Positions 11,451-24,500 of a DNA stretch of 55,924 bases are shown piece by piece. Positions within the stretch are counted from its first letter, which is position 1. Each line of letters starts with the position of its first letter. This DNA is from Poronia punctata. Taxonomy: Eukaryota > Ascomycota > Sordariomycetes > Xylariales > Xylariaceae. The DNA is taken from assembly GCA_022579005.1 (NCBI GenBank), contig MU401687.1:1-55924 (forward strand), read 5' to 3'. The position numbers and the translations under genes were made by a program. The notes under the pieces are model-generated. The model saw only the letters and a list, made by a program, of their open reading frames with translations. It was not told where the DNA came from and did no database searches.

Positions 11451-13091
11451 GTTGGCAACAGGGCTAGGACGCGTACAGCAGCGACGTCGTTTCGGATATG
11501 TGTACGAGACAAGTGATGATCGGGTTGATAGCTATGGTGAATTTGAACAGGCTCTTGCTTTGTTGACAACGCCTTAAAGGCGGAGGATTCGGCCTATGCA
11601 ACTATTTCTGTGGTGTAATATCCCGGTAGCAGAATCGAGGACTACCTGAAGTGGTTGAACTTATGAAGGGAAGTGCAGGTAAGATGTTGTTGGAGGCGTA
11701 GTAAAGAAGTTGTCTTCAATTGTACCTAGGTGGGATAGGAATACCTAAACGTAGGTACCTAATGTACTGTATAATACACGTACGTGTACATACGTAAGGT
11801 AGTTGAGGCTCTAGGACGGAGAGTGCCCCAAGGTTGGTGCTAGCAGGAGTGGGATGGCGGGGTAACTCTACCTATTATACATGATGTTTAGTGGGGGGTA
11901 CGTACCAACAGTACCTTTAAGCCGCACACAGTTTTTCGGGTGTCACGCAATGCTACCATCAATTTGGCCTTAAATTGTAAGAATATAATAAGAATCACAC
12001 GTACTTAGCAGCGAGGCGTCGATGCCGAAGGCTGTTACGGACATCGTTATCATAACGCCGCACATACTCATGGGCTACAAGTACACAATCGCGGACGTTG
12101 ATATGACGCGATCCTTTCGCGTCCGAATTTCAATGGCTTTACGGATTATATGGAACTCTGTCACTTTGGAGACAGAGTCCTTTGATATTGCAAACGTACG
12201 GCCTATTATAGATTGCCTTGATCTTGGAGAGAGTCTCAGTCCAAGAGTAGGTATTAAACAGAGAAGCAAATACTAATTCATACGTGTATTGGCCAAAAAA
12301 CCAGTCTATAACATACCTATACTAGGTATTTTACTCGCATGTCCGCTCACTGAATATCGGCAACAAATCCAAGAGAAGAAGTGCTGTTGTAAAGATCGTC
12401 TATCATCACACCTATTCTGGCAAACTATAAACTAATAGTTCCTTTGCCAACAATATTTACTTGCCCAAATGCATTGTCGAAGTCTGCTAATGTTTTGGTT
12501 GTCAACTCTAATTGGCTCAAGAGTTAATAAGGGGCTCCAGAAAGGGAAATATAACTTGATCACTCCAACTTTAATATCACGAAATTTGTCAACCCCATGT
12601 TTGACTGTATCCAACTTTACGTGTCTGATATCATTCTTTCGCTTGTCCTGCCATGAGTATACAAGTAACCTTTGTATTCTCAATAAGTGCCATGAAGGGC
12701 ATTCGTCTACTTCACATTCTAGGCGACGTTTAGACATTTTGTTCATGGGAGTCTCAATGACAAGTAAGGAAACCATGGCCGTATTTTTAATTCGCGAGAG
12801 GTCCTGGAATATGAGCTTGCAATGAGGGCACCTGAATGAACGTCTCTTTTGCCCAGTAGCCCCTGAACTGAACATGCATATGCCTCCGTACTAAGGAGTT
12901 CTCCATACTTGTCTGCCTTGCTCACGCAATTTTCAATTCAACATTGAACTGGTACCGGCAAATGCCCCTCACCATCCACATTGGATGTGATCGGTCTTGT
13001 CACTTCTTTTCTACCACTCTAATCTCTTTTCACTCATTCTTGCCGTTGACCTTGAGATACCGACCTCGTTAACCTGGGTCGATGGCACGAG
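11451..13091. other. Long intergenic region, no gene supported
   Basis: 1.6 kb between divergent CSN1 and the MFS gene. It contains TAGGTACCTA-type words near 11750-11770. A minus-strand frame at 12432-12875 contains a CPHC pair (RCPHCKLIF) but no partner ligands or family resemblance. That part is somewhat AT-richer than its neighbours. Confidence 0.4.
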
Positions 13092-15168
13092 ATGTCGTCA
13101 ACAGAGTCAGGACAACAGAAAAACCAAACCAGACAAGATGCTCTCTCTAACCACCACCATAAACCATCAAACATTACAACCGCTTCTACCCTCAACGACG
13201 AGATGGCCATGTCATCCACCAACAACAAAATATCATGGTATAGACGACAATTCGACCACGCTTGCATCACCCCGGCCGTCCTAGCATGGCCTTATAAAGG
13301 GTCGGGCACATCAGACGATCCCTTCGTAGTCGACTTCTTACCCGACGACGAGCGTAACCCGTTCTTGTTCCCCAAGTGGTTCAAGTGGAGCATCACCGTG
13401 TTTAAAGCTATTGCTGTCCTGGCTGTGGCTTTCGTCTCGACTGCGTATACTTCTGCCGTTGGCGATATCGTTGATGAGTTCCATATCGAATCTCCCGAGC
13501 TTGCTATTTCCGGCGTTTCTCTATTTGTCCTTGGGTTTGCTGTAGGGTAGGTATAATATCATGATCCTCTCTGTTCCGCCTGGGCCTATGAGAGCAGTGA
13601 GCACCGCCGACTAATTCGTTATATATATCATCCGCAGACCTGTCTTCTGGGCACCGTTGGGCGAGATGTACGGCCGTCAAGTCATATTCTTTGTCTCTGT
13701 AAGTTCCAGATATATATATATATCTCAGAATTTGGTTGTAAAGGCCGTGTGTACCCATCTCTGACTCGGATCTTTTGCACAGTATGCTACCTTGACGGCT
13801 TTGAATGCCGCTACTTGCGCGTCTAGAAATATTTCTACGATTGCCGTATTGCGTTTCTTAGCCGGAGCCTTTGGTAGCTCCCCCTTGACAAATTCTGGCG
13901 GGGTTATCGCAGATATGTTCGAACCTAAAGAAAGGGGGTTTGCTGGAGCGTTATTCGCCATGGTAGGATAAATTTCTAATCTCACCATTAGAACCTGCTA
14001 TCCAGCAAGATTACCATCTTGATGACTTTCACCCCTTAATCAATTGCAATCGCTAACGTACAAATAAACACAGGCACCCTTCCTAGGTCCATCCATCGGC
14101 CCCATGGCAGGCGGCTTCCTAAGCCAAGCAGGAGGCTGGCGCTGGGTAGAGGGTCTAATGGCAATCTTCACCGGCATTCTCTGGATCGCCGTATCCCTCT
14201 ACGTACCAGAGACCTACGCCCCAGTCTTGTTACGCAAGCGGGCCGCCGCACTCTCGAAAATGACCGGCCGCACTTACATCTCCAAGCTGGAATCCGGACG
14301 TCCCAAGCAGACGGCGACGCAGAAGTTTACAGTCGCCCTCGTGCGGCCATGGGTCATGCTGTTCCGCGAACCCATCGTCACTTTAATTTCATTGTATCTC
14401 GCCGTCATCTACGGCACGTTGTATCTCATGTTCGCCGCCTTTCCTATTATTTTCGGAGAGATGCGAAATTGGTCAACTGGTGTTAGCGGATTGGCGTTTC
14501 TGGGAATAGCCGTAGGGACTGTTGTTGCTGTTGTTTGTTTCGCCTGGGATCAAGTCCGTTATCGAAGAGTTTGTACCGCTAAAGGTGGTGGCGGTCCTGT
14601 TCCCGAGGCGAGACTCCCGCTGGCTGTTATAGGGGGTGTTTTGATACCTGTTGGGTTATTCGTCTTTGCTTGGACAAATGGTCCTGAAATTCACTGGATC
14701 GTACCTATACTCGCTTCTGGCGTGTTTGCCGCGGGTTTGGTCAGCGTGTTTCTCAGTTTGCAGAATTATCTTATCGATTCTTGTAAGTCATCACCCCCCC
14801 CCTTTCTATCTCATTCCCCATTAGTAATTACTTTGCTTTAACACAAAATAAAAACTAATCTTAATTCTCCCGAGTTAGATACAATATTCGCGGCATCAGT
14901 CATCGCCGCCAGCTCCATCCTACGTTCCCTATTCGGCGCCGCCTTCCCCTTGTTCACAACACCGATGTACGAACAACTTGGCATACACTGGGGTAGTTCG
15001 ATCCCGGCCTTTCTCTCTCTCGCTTTCCTTCCTTTTCCTTTTCTCTTTATGAAATACGGCGCAAGGATCAGGGCTCGTTGTAGATATGCCGCTGAAGCTT
15101 CGGAGACTATGGCTAAGCTTAGAGCTCAGCATGTGAAAAGGGCCGGGGGCGAGAAAGAACAGTGCTAA
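13092..15168 (+). CDS. MFS transporter, DHA1-type drug/polyamine-like exporter
   Basis: Major facilitator superfamily proton antiporter of the 12-helix DHA1 type, probably in the plasma membrane. Five exons (13092-13546, 13638-13698, 13783-13962, 14074-14782, 14879-15168) join in frame to 564 residues. A soluble N-terminus of about 95 residues precedes helix 1 ([20 protein letters not shown]). The loop after helix 2 has PLGEMYGRQ, the motif-A position. Helix 5 has [12 protein letters not shown], the antiporter motif C. The second half has a long cytoplasmic linker and six further helices, ending in a basic tail. The pattern FPKWFKW before helix 1 and [20 protein letters not shown] is typical of fungal DHA1 proteins. 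The substrate cannot be read from sequence. It sits 5 kb outside the diterpenoid core, so pathway membership is only possible. Confidence 0.9.
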
Positions 15169-16408
15169 GAAGAAAGAGTTGCGAACTATTTGCATTTATA
15201 TGACGATAGCTGTATCAAAGGACATGATCAATCAATCTTATACGTATTTTAACTCTAATACATAAGGGGTATCCTCTATGCAAGTCAAGACGGATTTGCA
15301 TCCTACCGGCACAGGTGGCACAATATGACGACCAGACTCTACCGTATGCGATGCATGCATGACCGGTCCTTCTTGATTTCCGTCACGTCATTGCTTTCTA
15401 TAGCCTTTACTATGAAAATGTAATCCAGCAAGCCTTGGAACGTGTCCTGGCGGATAAGGGGAAAAACTGGCACTACAGCGGGACGCACCCCTTTACCCCT
15501 ATTGCAAGTCTTGAAGCCCCATACAAAAATGACATTCTTCAACGACACAGCAACATTGATTAAATCCGGCATGTCACATTCTAGTTGCTACTTTATCCGC
15601 ATATCGTCATACATTCAAGGGGAAAGTGTAGGAGGGAAGGTACGGATCGGGCTGTATGAGGTAGGGGGTTCTTTCACAATCAGAGTACCTACTGTCACCC
15701 TCCGTAGGAAGTAACTTCTACACGTCATTATCCACCCCCAACACCAACAGAGCGGGACTGAGATCATTCAGCTGTGTCTCGAGTTTTGGGTGCTTGGAGA
15801 TGCGTGCCGCCTTGGGGTGGGGGATCATCGTGGATGGATGCTACGTTATAGCTAGCAATCGTAGGGGCCCGTTAGTAGGACACAAAAATCCTAAAATACC
15901 CCAACAGATAATCGGGCTATGCCGCGCAAATCTTGATAGTTTAAGTCGACGTGCAAACACTTTCTACTACGTATACTATTTATTGCCATGTCACATCGCC
16001 ACAGACGCAGACGGTCATTGCAATGCCAGTCCTTCTTTTGTCTGGTATAAATAAAGAGCCGTGGTCTATTACAACTCTAAAAGACTATCTAGAGGGAATA
16101 GATGTCGCGTTGTAGGATGCAGGGGCTGGAGTGTTGAAACTCGGGTCGGGGCCCTGGAATTTGGTGGGGCTGGGAGGTCTATATCTGGCATTTTCGCATA
16201 TCAAGACGGTAGCGCCAGCATGTATGTGTCGGTATGTGTATATGAGATATTGTGGTACTTGTCGCGCTAGGTCATCGATAGTGTCCCTCGACTTCGGTAT
16301 TCTGCTTTTCAAGTTTTTGCAAGTGCAACTCGTGACTGCGTACCTAGTGTGCCTTCCGACTTGTGATCAAACATTACCTAACGCAATGTCCTCGACAATA
16401 AAGCCTAG
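15169..16408. other. Intergenic region with a TATA-like site before the DUF3176-like gene
   Basis: 1.2 kb without a supported gene. A TATAAATA word at about 16044-16053 could serve the plus-strand gene downstream. The first exon of that gene was not found, so part of it may lie in 16100-16400. Confidence 0.35.
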
Positions 16409-18452
16409 ACGGCAAACGTCATAGCGGCAATCTGTTCCATCTTGACATTCTTCGCCCTCATAATCCTCCTTGCGATCCAAGATGGCAAACCGCTGTTCTC
16501 GTGGCATGGGGTCACGCTCAACGCTATCGTATCCGTCCTGTCAACGGCGAGTAAGGCTTTGTTATTATTTGCCATCGAAGACCTCATCGGTCAATGGAAA
16601 TGGATCATATTCAACGACCAAACTAGACCTCTGATAGACTTTAAAAGGGTCGACGCGGCCAGTCGCGGACCTCTCGGGGGTCTTAGGCTACTATGGAGTT
16701 TGAAGAGAGTGTATGATCACCTAGCTCGCGTCAGATTCCCGTTTACAATACCCCTTTCGCTAACACTCACGCGTCGTGGCGTGTTGGTGGATTTATAGAA
16801 CGTTTCTATATCTTGGCAGCTTCACTGTGCTGCTCAGTCTGGCTATCGACCCTTTCACTCAACAACTCGTACAGAGCAGACAGGGTCTCGTTATTCTGAG
16901 TGACAACCAGACTACCTTGGACACGGCAGTGAGGTACGCCAAAGGCAACTGGTTTGTTCTTGCGGTCGGCTACGGTCAGTAGCAAATCCAAATAAATCGT
17001 CAATGCCCAAATGCTGACGCATCCAAACAATAATGTCAGATGTATTTGTCGACGCAGACTTCTCGATGCAATCCGCTGTACTTTACGGACTCAACGAGCC
17101 ACTTGAGTCGGTCACGCAACAGAGCCCCTTTAACTGCCCAACGGGAAACTGCACCTGGACAGCGCACGAATCGCTAGCAGTGTGCTCCCGCTGCTCCGAC
17201 GTGAGGGGAAAGTTAGAACAGTCCAAGGATCCTACCACCTTGTACACAGACCTGCAGCAAGTAGGAAATATCTTCCGGGAAAGCACTTACGGCAACGCCA
17301 CCTCCTTCCGCTTGCCAAACAGTCTGACAATCAGCAACTTTGACAGCTAGACCCCAGATCAACGCTACAAGCACTAAAGAAGTGTTGCTCGGCACTTTGA
17401 ACACGGTAACCCTGATGACTACTTTCGGCACTGGAAACGCGAGCGATACTGCCAGCATGCAGGATATTGACACGCTTATCTGGTCTATGACGATGCTCCG
17501 CGTCAACCTGGACCCGGAGAATCCACGTACCATTTGGCCGCACATTCCCGTCATAGCGGACGAATGTTCCGTCTTCTACTGCGTCAAGAAACACGAGCCC
17601 GTCGTGCAAAACGGCGTCTTCACTGAGAAGGCCAGTCAAGTGATCGAAGCCCAGCGGTCCCCTCAATCGTGGCAACCTCTCACCGCCTTGAACGCTTCCA
17701 ACAACGGCACCAACACCGGCAGTCAACGCCCGCCACCGGATAGGTTGGCGAGCCTTGAGTTCCATAATGATACCTCACGGGTGAGTCGCAGCGACTTGAT
17801 GCTCGTATCCGAGGCGACAGGGAGTCGTCTAACATTTAACGTCTCACATGCCGCCGTCGATAGCATCAGCTATTTCTTTCAAAATACGCTGGCGACGAAG
17901 CTCAAAACGGTCAGCCTTTCCTCCGATAAGCTCTCCAGCCTCACAAACGGTTGGTACATTACAGATGACCACAGCCACCGGTATGAGCCTAGCCTGAGCC
18001 AGGTACTGTACTCTAGTAGGGACCTTGCCGTGACATTTTCGAGTCTCGCTGCGAGCATGAGCAATGCGCTGCGGAGAGGCGCCGACGAAAAGGTGGACTC
18101 GGGTCCCGATTCTGAGCCTGTCAACAAAGTCGTCACGGGCCATAAGGGGGTCGTCACATTCTTCTACCGTGTCGAGTGGCCATGGATTGTAGTCCACGGT
18201 ATGAGTGCCGTAATAGGCACATTTTTCATTGCTGCAACAATAAAGAAAAACCATGGAACGCAACCGTGGGGATCTAGTAGTTTGGCGACTATGAGTCGTG
18301 GGCCGCTGGTGCAACACATGCTCGCGGGGACGCAAACCGTCAAAAAAATGGAGGCCGAGGCGCGTAATGAGCGAGTTGTCCTCCTGTCTAAGGAAACGAA
18401 TACATCCTTGGAGGATTTGGGCCTTGACCCGTTGCAGCAGCCTGGAGACTAA
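16409..18452 (+). CDS. DUF3176-like multi-pass membrane protein, 5' end unresolved and frame-broken
   Basis: Fungal membrane protein of unknown function. Readable exons begin at 16409 after a CCTAG acceptor (TANVIAAICSILTFFALI). They continue through KPLFSWHGVTLNAIVSVLST, the family hallmark EDLIGQWKWIIF, then RPLIDFKRVDAASRGPLGG. An intron at 16711-16798 (branch CTAAC) restores LGSFTVLLSLAIDPFTQQLV. A second at about 16974-17039 (branch CTGAC) leads to DADFSMQSAVLYGL and the cysteine-rich ectodomain (NCPTGNCTW). At 17348 the frame meets TAG while clear family sequence continues one frame over (DIDTLIWSMTMLRVN) to a final helix and WGSSSLATMSRG near the C-terminus. Either a single-base change in the TTT near 17339-17341 broke the gene, or a 97-nt intron (17261-17357) removes the stop. 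No start codon could be assigned. Confidence 0.6.
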
Positions 18453-18604
18453 TTTTGCTCTATACTTGAACGAAATAATATTATCTCGACATACAGTTAA
18501 CCTAGGGCTCTCTTCGTTCTATTGATAGCGTATAGCAGCATTTAAGTCGAGACATGGATCAAGTAGACCAATAATAATGTCATATGTACACGTACCCTCC
18601 GACA

Positions 18605-20683
18605 TTAAAGCCTGATACCAACAGCGTCCTTCCTCGGCCGAATCAACATCTTATTGTCCGGATTGAAAAAGACAAACTCGTGCAACATGCCCGGCTCCAA
18701 CCCCTTTTTCCCATCCAAAAAGGCAAACTCGTACCTATCCAACAACTGGACCAAGAAGATCTTGGCCGCCACATCAGCAATGACCCTTCCAGGACAAGCA
18801 GCCCGTCCAGCGCCCCAAGTCAGCAAATCCAAATCGACAGAACTAAACGACCTTGCCCGATGTTTATCAATCTGATCGGGCGCGCAGAACCTCAACCCTT
18901 TATATAAATGCGGTTCATTAAACAGCTCGGGATCCATAGTCCTCTGTCTTCCGGAAACCGTGATAAACTCCCCCCTTTTCAGGGGTAATCCACCCAACAC
19001 CACGTCCTTCTTCACCACGCGACTACACACGATCAATGGGGATGAAGCTATTCGCGCGGTTTCCTTCATGGCCGATTCCAGCTTATCTAAGCCGCCGCTC
19101 GTAAAAGCCGCTACGTCCCAACGGCCGTTTAATTCCTTGTGGCGGTCGCGGATCTCGGCGACGACTTCAGACAAGACCTCGGGATGAGAGGTGAGGTCTG
19201 AAATCAAGTGACAGATCAAGTTTGCGGTGCTGAAGATTGACGCCGTGGCTACGCTGCCGCAGAGGGTTGTGAGGATTGATGGGTCGGATTCGAAGGGGGT
19301 TGTTGCGTCGCGGATCATCCAGGATAAAAGATCTGATGATGATGATGATCCTTTTTCTTTTGTTGTTGTGGTAGATTGTTGTTGTTGTTGTTGTTGTTGA
19401 CGTCGAACTTCGGGTGTTATAAAGTCTTTTTCTAATTCCCGCCAACGATTGTTTAGGGTCCATTTTGCTGGGAGGAACCATACTAGGATTCTTTGTAGGA
19501 ATTTGGTGGGGATTAGACGCATTGTTAATGCCACTGCGAAGACTAAAATGTCATGTATGTTAGAAGGGGGAAAAAAGCAAAAGAAAATGGGAAAGGAAAG
19601 GGGGAAAAGGGGAAGAGAAAAAGAAGAGAAAAACCCTTACGTGCTTCAGTCAATTCAGAAACACATTCGACAACCCTCCTCTCCCCCTTTTTCTTCCCCT
19701 CCCCCTTGTTCATCTTGACCATTTCCACACCAAACAAAACAAGACTCATACTAGCAGCAAAACAAGGCGCAACGACTTTTCCCAAGAGATTAACTTCCTT
19801 CCATTCCCCTTTTTCCTCTTTCCCTTCTCCCTTTTCATCTTCATCTTCATTTTGGTCGACCTCGCCCAAGATACTACTACGAGAAATACATTCCGTCAAA
19901 TCGCCGTATAAATCCTGTAACCCGGGACTCACCCTCCTCTGCAAGATGCGACTCTGATAATTCGCATCCACCGTCCTCTCCAATCCCGTCAGATGGGAAA
20001 CGAACGCGTGGCTGTGCGATCGTCGAGCGTCCAGGACGTCGGAGCCCAATCGGTTGATTTCCGGGAGGAGGGTCGTCGGGAGGACGGTTAGGGTCTTGTC
20101 GCCGCGGGAGAGCTTGTATGGTTTTCCGGCCGACTTTTTTTTTTTTTTTCAATTAAATCTCTTGTTAGTTTTGGGGAATTGGATGGGGATCGATGGATGG
20201 ATGGAATGACGAGCGAGTGAGTAAGATAGTTTGGGATATAACATATATATATGTATGTACCTTATTATGTAAGAGGAAATATTCTAAAAGGGGGAGACGA
20301 GACGAAAGCAAGAAAGAAAGAAAGACAATAGACGAGAAAACAAGGGAGGGAGAGACGGACAGACAGACAGAAAAAAATAAAAAAATAAATACCTTCTTAT
20401 CAGCATCATCAAGGATCCCAAGAGCACCAGTACTCCATCTCAATCTCGCAAAGAATGATGGCTCGAATGGGAAAAGTCGGTTATATACCGGCAACTGATG
20501 ATCATTTCGTCCTTTTCGTCGCGTGAGATGGGATAGGATGTAATATGCGAATAGAAACCCGATGATGACTGTTCCCGCAAGGAGAAGGAAAGGGGGAATT
20601 GATGATGAAGGGTTGTTGTTGTTCTTTGTGGTTGATTCAGATTGGGATTGGGATTGGGATTGAGATTGAGAAAAGGTATCCAT
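18605..20683 (-). CDS. Cytochrome P450-A, CYP503-like, diterpenoid cluster
   Basis: Membrane-anchored heme monooxygenase, predicted to oxidise the cyclase product at the ER. Three exons (20683-20393, 20133-19641, 19542-18605) join in frame to 573 residues. The long first intron (259 nt) is pyrimidine-rich with branch CTAAC. The N-terminus has a Ser-Gln repeat, an anchor helix (about residues 32-52), then NRLFPFEP, shared with P450-C. The ETAR ExxR pair is at about 421-424. The heme loop is WGAGRAACPGR with Cys510. The I-helix reads ASIFST at about 361-366, with Phe where most P450s have Asp/Glu. It is longer than P450-B and P450-C because of an acidic/Lys insertion in exon 2 (that exon is 493 nt against 421) and a polyglutamine run in exon 3. 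It lies 0.87 kb downstream of the cyclase on the same strand. Confidence 0.9.
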
Positions 20684-20816
20684 TTTTGGGGGGGATTTAT
20701 GAGGTCTTACAATGATGAATGGTAAATGATAAATGATGATGATGATGATAAATGAAGAAGATTGTTTCAGTCGTAGCTTAGATAATTATTGAAAAGGATG
20801 TGTTTGTTCTTGGTTA

Positions 20817-20924
20817 CTTAGGTAGGTAGGTAGGTAGTTATTTCATCTTGTAGACTAGATAGATAGATAGATAGATAGATGGATGGATGGATGGATGGAT
20901 GGATGGATGGATGGATGGATGGAT
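20817..20924. repeat. Compound tetranucleotide microsatellite (TAGG, GATA, GGAT)
   Basis: About five TAGG units, then about six GATA units from 20857, then about eleven GGAT units from 20880. Confidence 0.9.
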
Positions 20925-21130
20925 TGATGGATAGTTTGAGATTTGAGGTTTTGAGGTTTTGAGGATTGTGAAATAAGGTATTATCTGTCTGCTTATTTGT
21001 CTCCAAATGTTTAGATAAATACTTACCTACTACCTACTCGTACTGAGAGAAGACGACTTACATAAGAATTAAGAACGATGGATATGAATGAATGATTGCG
21101 GGGTGGGTGTTCGTGACTTCGGATTAGGTT

Positions 21131-21155
21131 ACATGACATGACATGACATGACATG
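21131..21155. repeat. ACATG pentanucleotide repeat
   Basis: Five perfect copies, followed about 40 bp later by an ATTC/ATTT tetranucleotide array (about 21194-21230). Confidence 0.85.
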
Positions 21156-21549
21156 GGCCTTGCTTACTTACCTGACTTGGCAGGTTCTTGACATTCATTC
21201 ATTCATTTATTTATTTATTCATTCATTCATACGGTGCATATTTAAAAGAGGTTGTATGTATTAGTGTTTGTTTGTGGAAGATTAATCTGTCCCCCAAATA
21301 TAGGCAGGACGATGAGAGTAGTACATGTTTCAGGTAAGAAGTACGGCTGTGGTCTAGACTTGTTGTAGACTTCCATGTAGTGTTCGGAGTATAATCTCAC
21401 CTTCACTTTATCAACGGATACGATTATATCGCTAGCCTATATACTTCTGAGAGAAACAACTGTCTTACAAAATAAATGGTGGTATTGCTAGATAGGTAGT
21501 GTGAAGTGAAAGACATTGCGCCTACACCTACTAGGTAGATCAAAATATC

Positions 21550-24500
21550 CTAAACACGTAACCCCATATCCCGTTGAACATAAATTAACCCAAACAGATC
21601 CGTCACATTGACAAAAAGTCTCAAGGCCCTCATAATATCATCACTCACCACGTCCCCAACCGCCTTCTTCATCTCTTGCTCAAGTCTCGACATGGCAATA
21701 TTCAAACACTCTCGCTCATATTCAGCAATCCACATCAGATCCTCCTTCTTCTTCATACCTTCATCTCTGCTGTTGTTGTTATTGTAATGGAATTCGGGAA
21801 AGTTGACGGAATTCAGATTATTTTCAGCCGAATCCCGCGACATGGAACCCCAATCATTATACATCCGACACATGTTTGCCAAATGACGGCACACATCGTC
21901 TGCTAGATAGGCCGTGCGCGCATTTACCTCCAAGATTCCCTTCTCCGCGCCGCCGCTGGGTAGTGAAGTCGGAGATGATCCGGAGAGTGAGGTCCCTACT
22001 AGACACTGGAAGAAGATAAAGGCAAAAGGACAAGATGTGTGGTCGGCCGAAGTCCCTCGGATCCAATTGTGGTAACCGCGTTTGGAACCTTTAAACAGCT
22101 TGATCTCCGTGTGATTGCCGTTTGATCCAACTTCCTGGCTGTTGTAATCATCATCTCCGTTCGTGTCGCCGTCTGGACGTGTCGCCCCATTCTCGTCAGG
22201 GCTTGTCTTATGTTGTTGTTGTTGTTGCCTTCGGAAGTCGTGGTTGTCGGCCGCGTGGGTGACGTGTGCCAGAAAAAACGTCTCGAGCTCCCAAGTTAAC
22301 CGGTTCTGCAAGCTGGGAGGACTACTTTTGACTGCAGGATGTAGTAGTATGTAGCGCGCTAGTTGACCCAGGAGCACTTTGAAATCGTCAACGTCTCCAT
22401 TAGAAGCACCGTTCTGGCATCCGTTTGAAGTTGTGCTAGTAGCAGTGGCCGTGTCGTAAGAAACGAACTGTTGCCGAATAATGTCCTTTATAATGGCAAA
22501 ATGCTCGTGTCCGAGCTTCCTCTCTACCACTGTCTCGACATAATAATCTGCCTCGAACATCAATGCCGAGAGTACAGACATTTGCTGTAAAATATCCAAA
22601 CTACACGGTCCCGACCCCGGTAGTCCGTTACATGCTGTCCATATCAGGGGAATGAGGGTCATGTATTTCGCCTTTGATGCCGGTATTTCCGGAAAGATGT
22701 CGATCCGCTCGGCTAAAAGACCCTCGAGACCGAAGCTTGCTTGCGTTTCCAACACGCGAAGAGCTTCTAATCCGATGGAAGAGAGCATGGGTGTCATTCT
22801 GACGAGTGAGCCGGCTTTGCGTGTGCCTCCGAGTAGGTTGGGATCGGGTAAGAAGGAGAGCTTGCTGAAATCGGGTAGCTGGGTTGTGTCAACCCAGGCT
22901 GCCGCGATACAATATGCTCGAGATAAGATGGGCGAACCGTAGGTGACTTTTTCGATCCATATATATCGCCCTTGCGCCCATGAGTCTGGGTTGGCTATCA
23001 AATAAGCCTTGCCACGTCTGACCGCTTCGGCCAAGCGAGCGTCTTGTAAGCTTTGGATCCAGGGTAGGCGTCGTAATGATGCCAGCGCAAGTACGTTGTA
23101 GGCCGTCTGCTCGCACATATCCCCCCACGAGCCGTTATCCTTTTGCGAGTGTAGTGTTTCGTTGAGAAGTTGTAGGGATATGATTGGGACCTTCCATCGA
23201 AATACCGAGTCTCCGCCAAAGAGCACTGTACGGATCACCTCGTCGCGGCAGCAGCATTCGCAGAGGATGGAGAATAGCTGAGAGAGCAACATAACCCAGT
23301 AATCCTTTTGAGTATGCTGTAAAAAACTTGTTAAGAACCGATCATCTTGTCGAAAAGGGGGATGGGACCATCAATGTCAATAGGAAAGACTAACCCATTT
23401 CTCCTTTACATGACCCGAGTATACTTCATCGCAGAGAAAGTCGAGCGTCTCGAGCATCTTGGGCATGTACGATTCAGCATCCTTGTGCGTCAACAAACAG
23501 GTGAGAACATTGCAGTTTGCGCTAAAGCTAGCGTTTCGCTCTCCTCGATATGTCTTGAACCAACCCGAGCTTTCGAATTCGGCTAGCATTGGCCGTATAT
23601 CGGCGTCTTCTCCAAGCAGACGTAATGCTATGATTGTTCTAGCAGTATCGTCGGCATCCGGAACTGATGATGGCGCTTTTTACCAAAGAAAGACAATTAG
23701 TCGAGGTAAGAGAAAACCGTGAATATCCAAGTCTCTTACCAAAACCAACAATGCCTTTATTCTTCTCCAGACACTGTCTCAAAAAAGCACGAATTCTACC
23801 CCCATCAACTTCAGGTACGCTGAGACCGGCACTACATAGGACGGAAGCACTCTGAATAGACGTGCCTTTTAATCAGCACCAGTCATGACCCCCTCGGCGA
23901 GAGCGACGTGATATCGCGGAGAAGAGATGACGAATATCGACGGGAAACTTACCCAGCAAGTCTCGAAAATCGTCGTGGGCCAGGCACAAGGTACACTCCA
24001 ATCCCCCCTTCCCGGACCCAACTTTATAACGGTGCGGAGGTACTGTTCCGCTTTACTATCCCACTCCGGTACGTCCATCAGATATGCAGCGGTCGATGCC
24101 GGAGATCCCATCATGGAGCCGTTATCCTCGCGCCAGCGCGTTAGTCGACTGAAATCGATATCTCCGCTGAATGCTTCCAGAGAATGCAGGTATGTGGAAG
24201 GAGCGTCGTATATGGTCGACAATGGAAACTTGGACAGTTTAGCTGCGTTGAGCATCTTCAGACCGGATAGATACGGTAGGTCCTCGTCCTCGATCTTCAC
24301 CCCCTCGTTTTGAAGAAGTGAGATGTGCTTGACGACCAGAAGCTCGACCGATACTTGGTCGCATGTACTCGGTTCTAGATCTCGTAACATTCGCCGTAAT
24401 GAGCTCTCCGCCAATCCGGCACGCTCTTTAAGGAGACGATTGTCAGGATCATGATTCAGATATTTCCGTATCGCCAAGAGAGATGCCGCCGTGTTCAAAA

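Larger units (their letters stand above)
20684..21549. other. Microsatellite-dense spacer between P450-A and the cyclase gene
   Basis: This spacer should contain the P450-A promoter and the cyclase 3' end. It is dominated by TGATGA-, TAGG-, GATA-, GGAT-, ACATG- and ATTC-type tandem repeats. Confidence 0.7.

Noticed and set aside
12432..12925. Minus-strand frame with a CPHC pair, possible zinc finger
   Set aside because: Only one Cys pair, no second ligand pair at a usual spacing, and no family resemblance.
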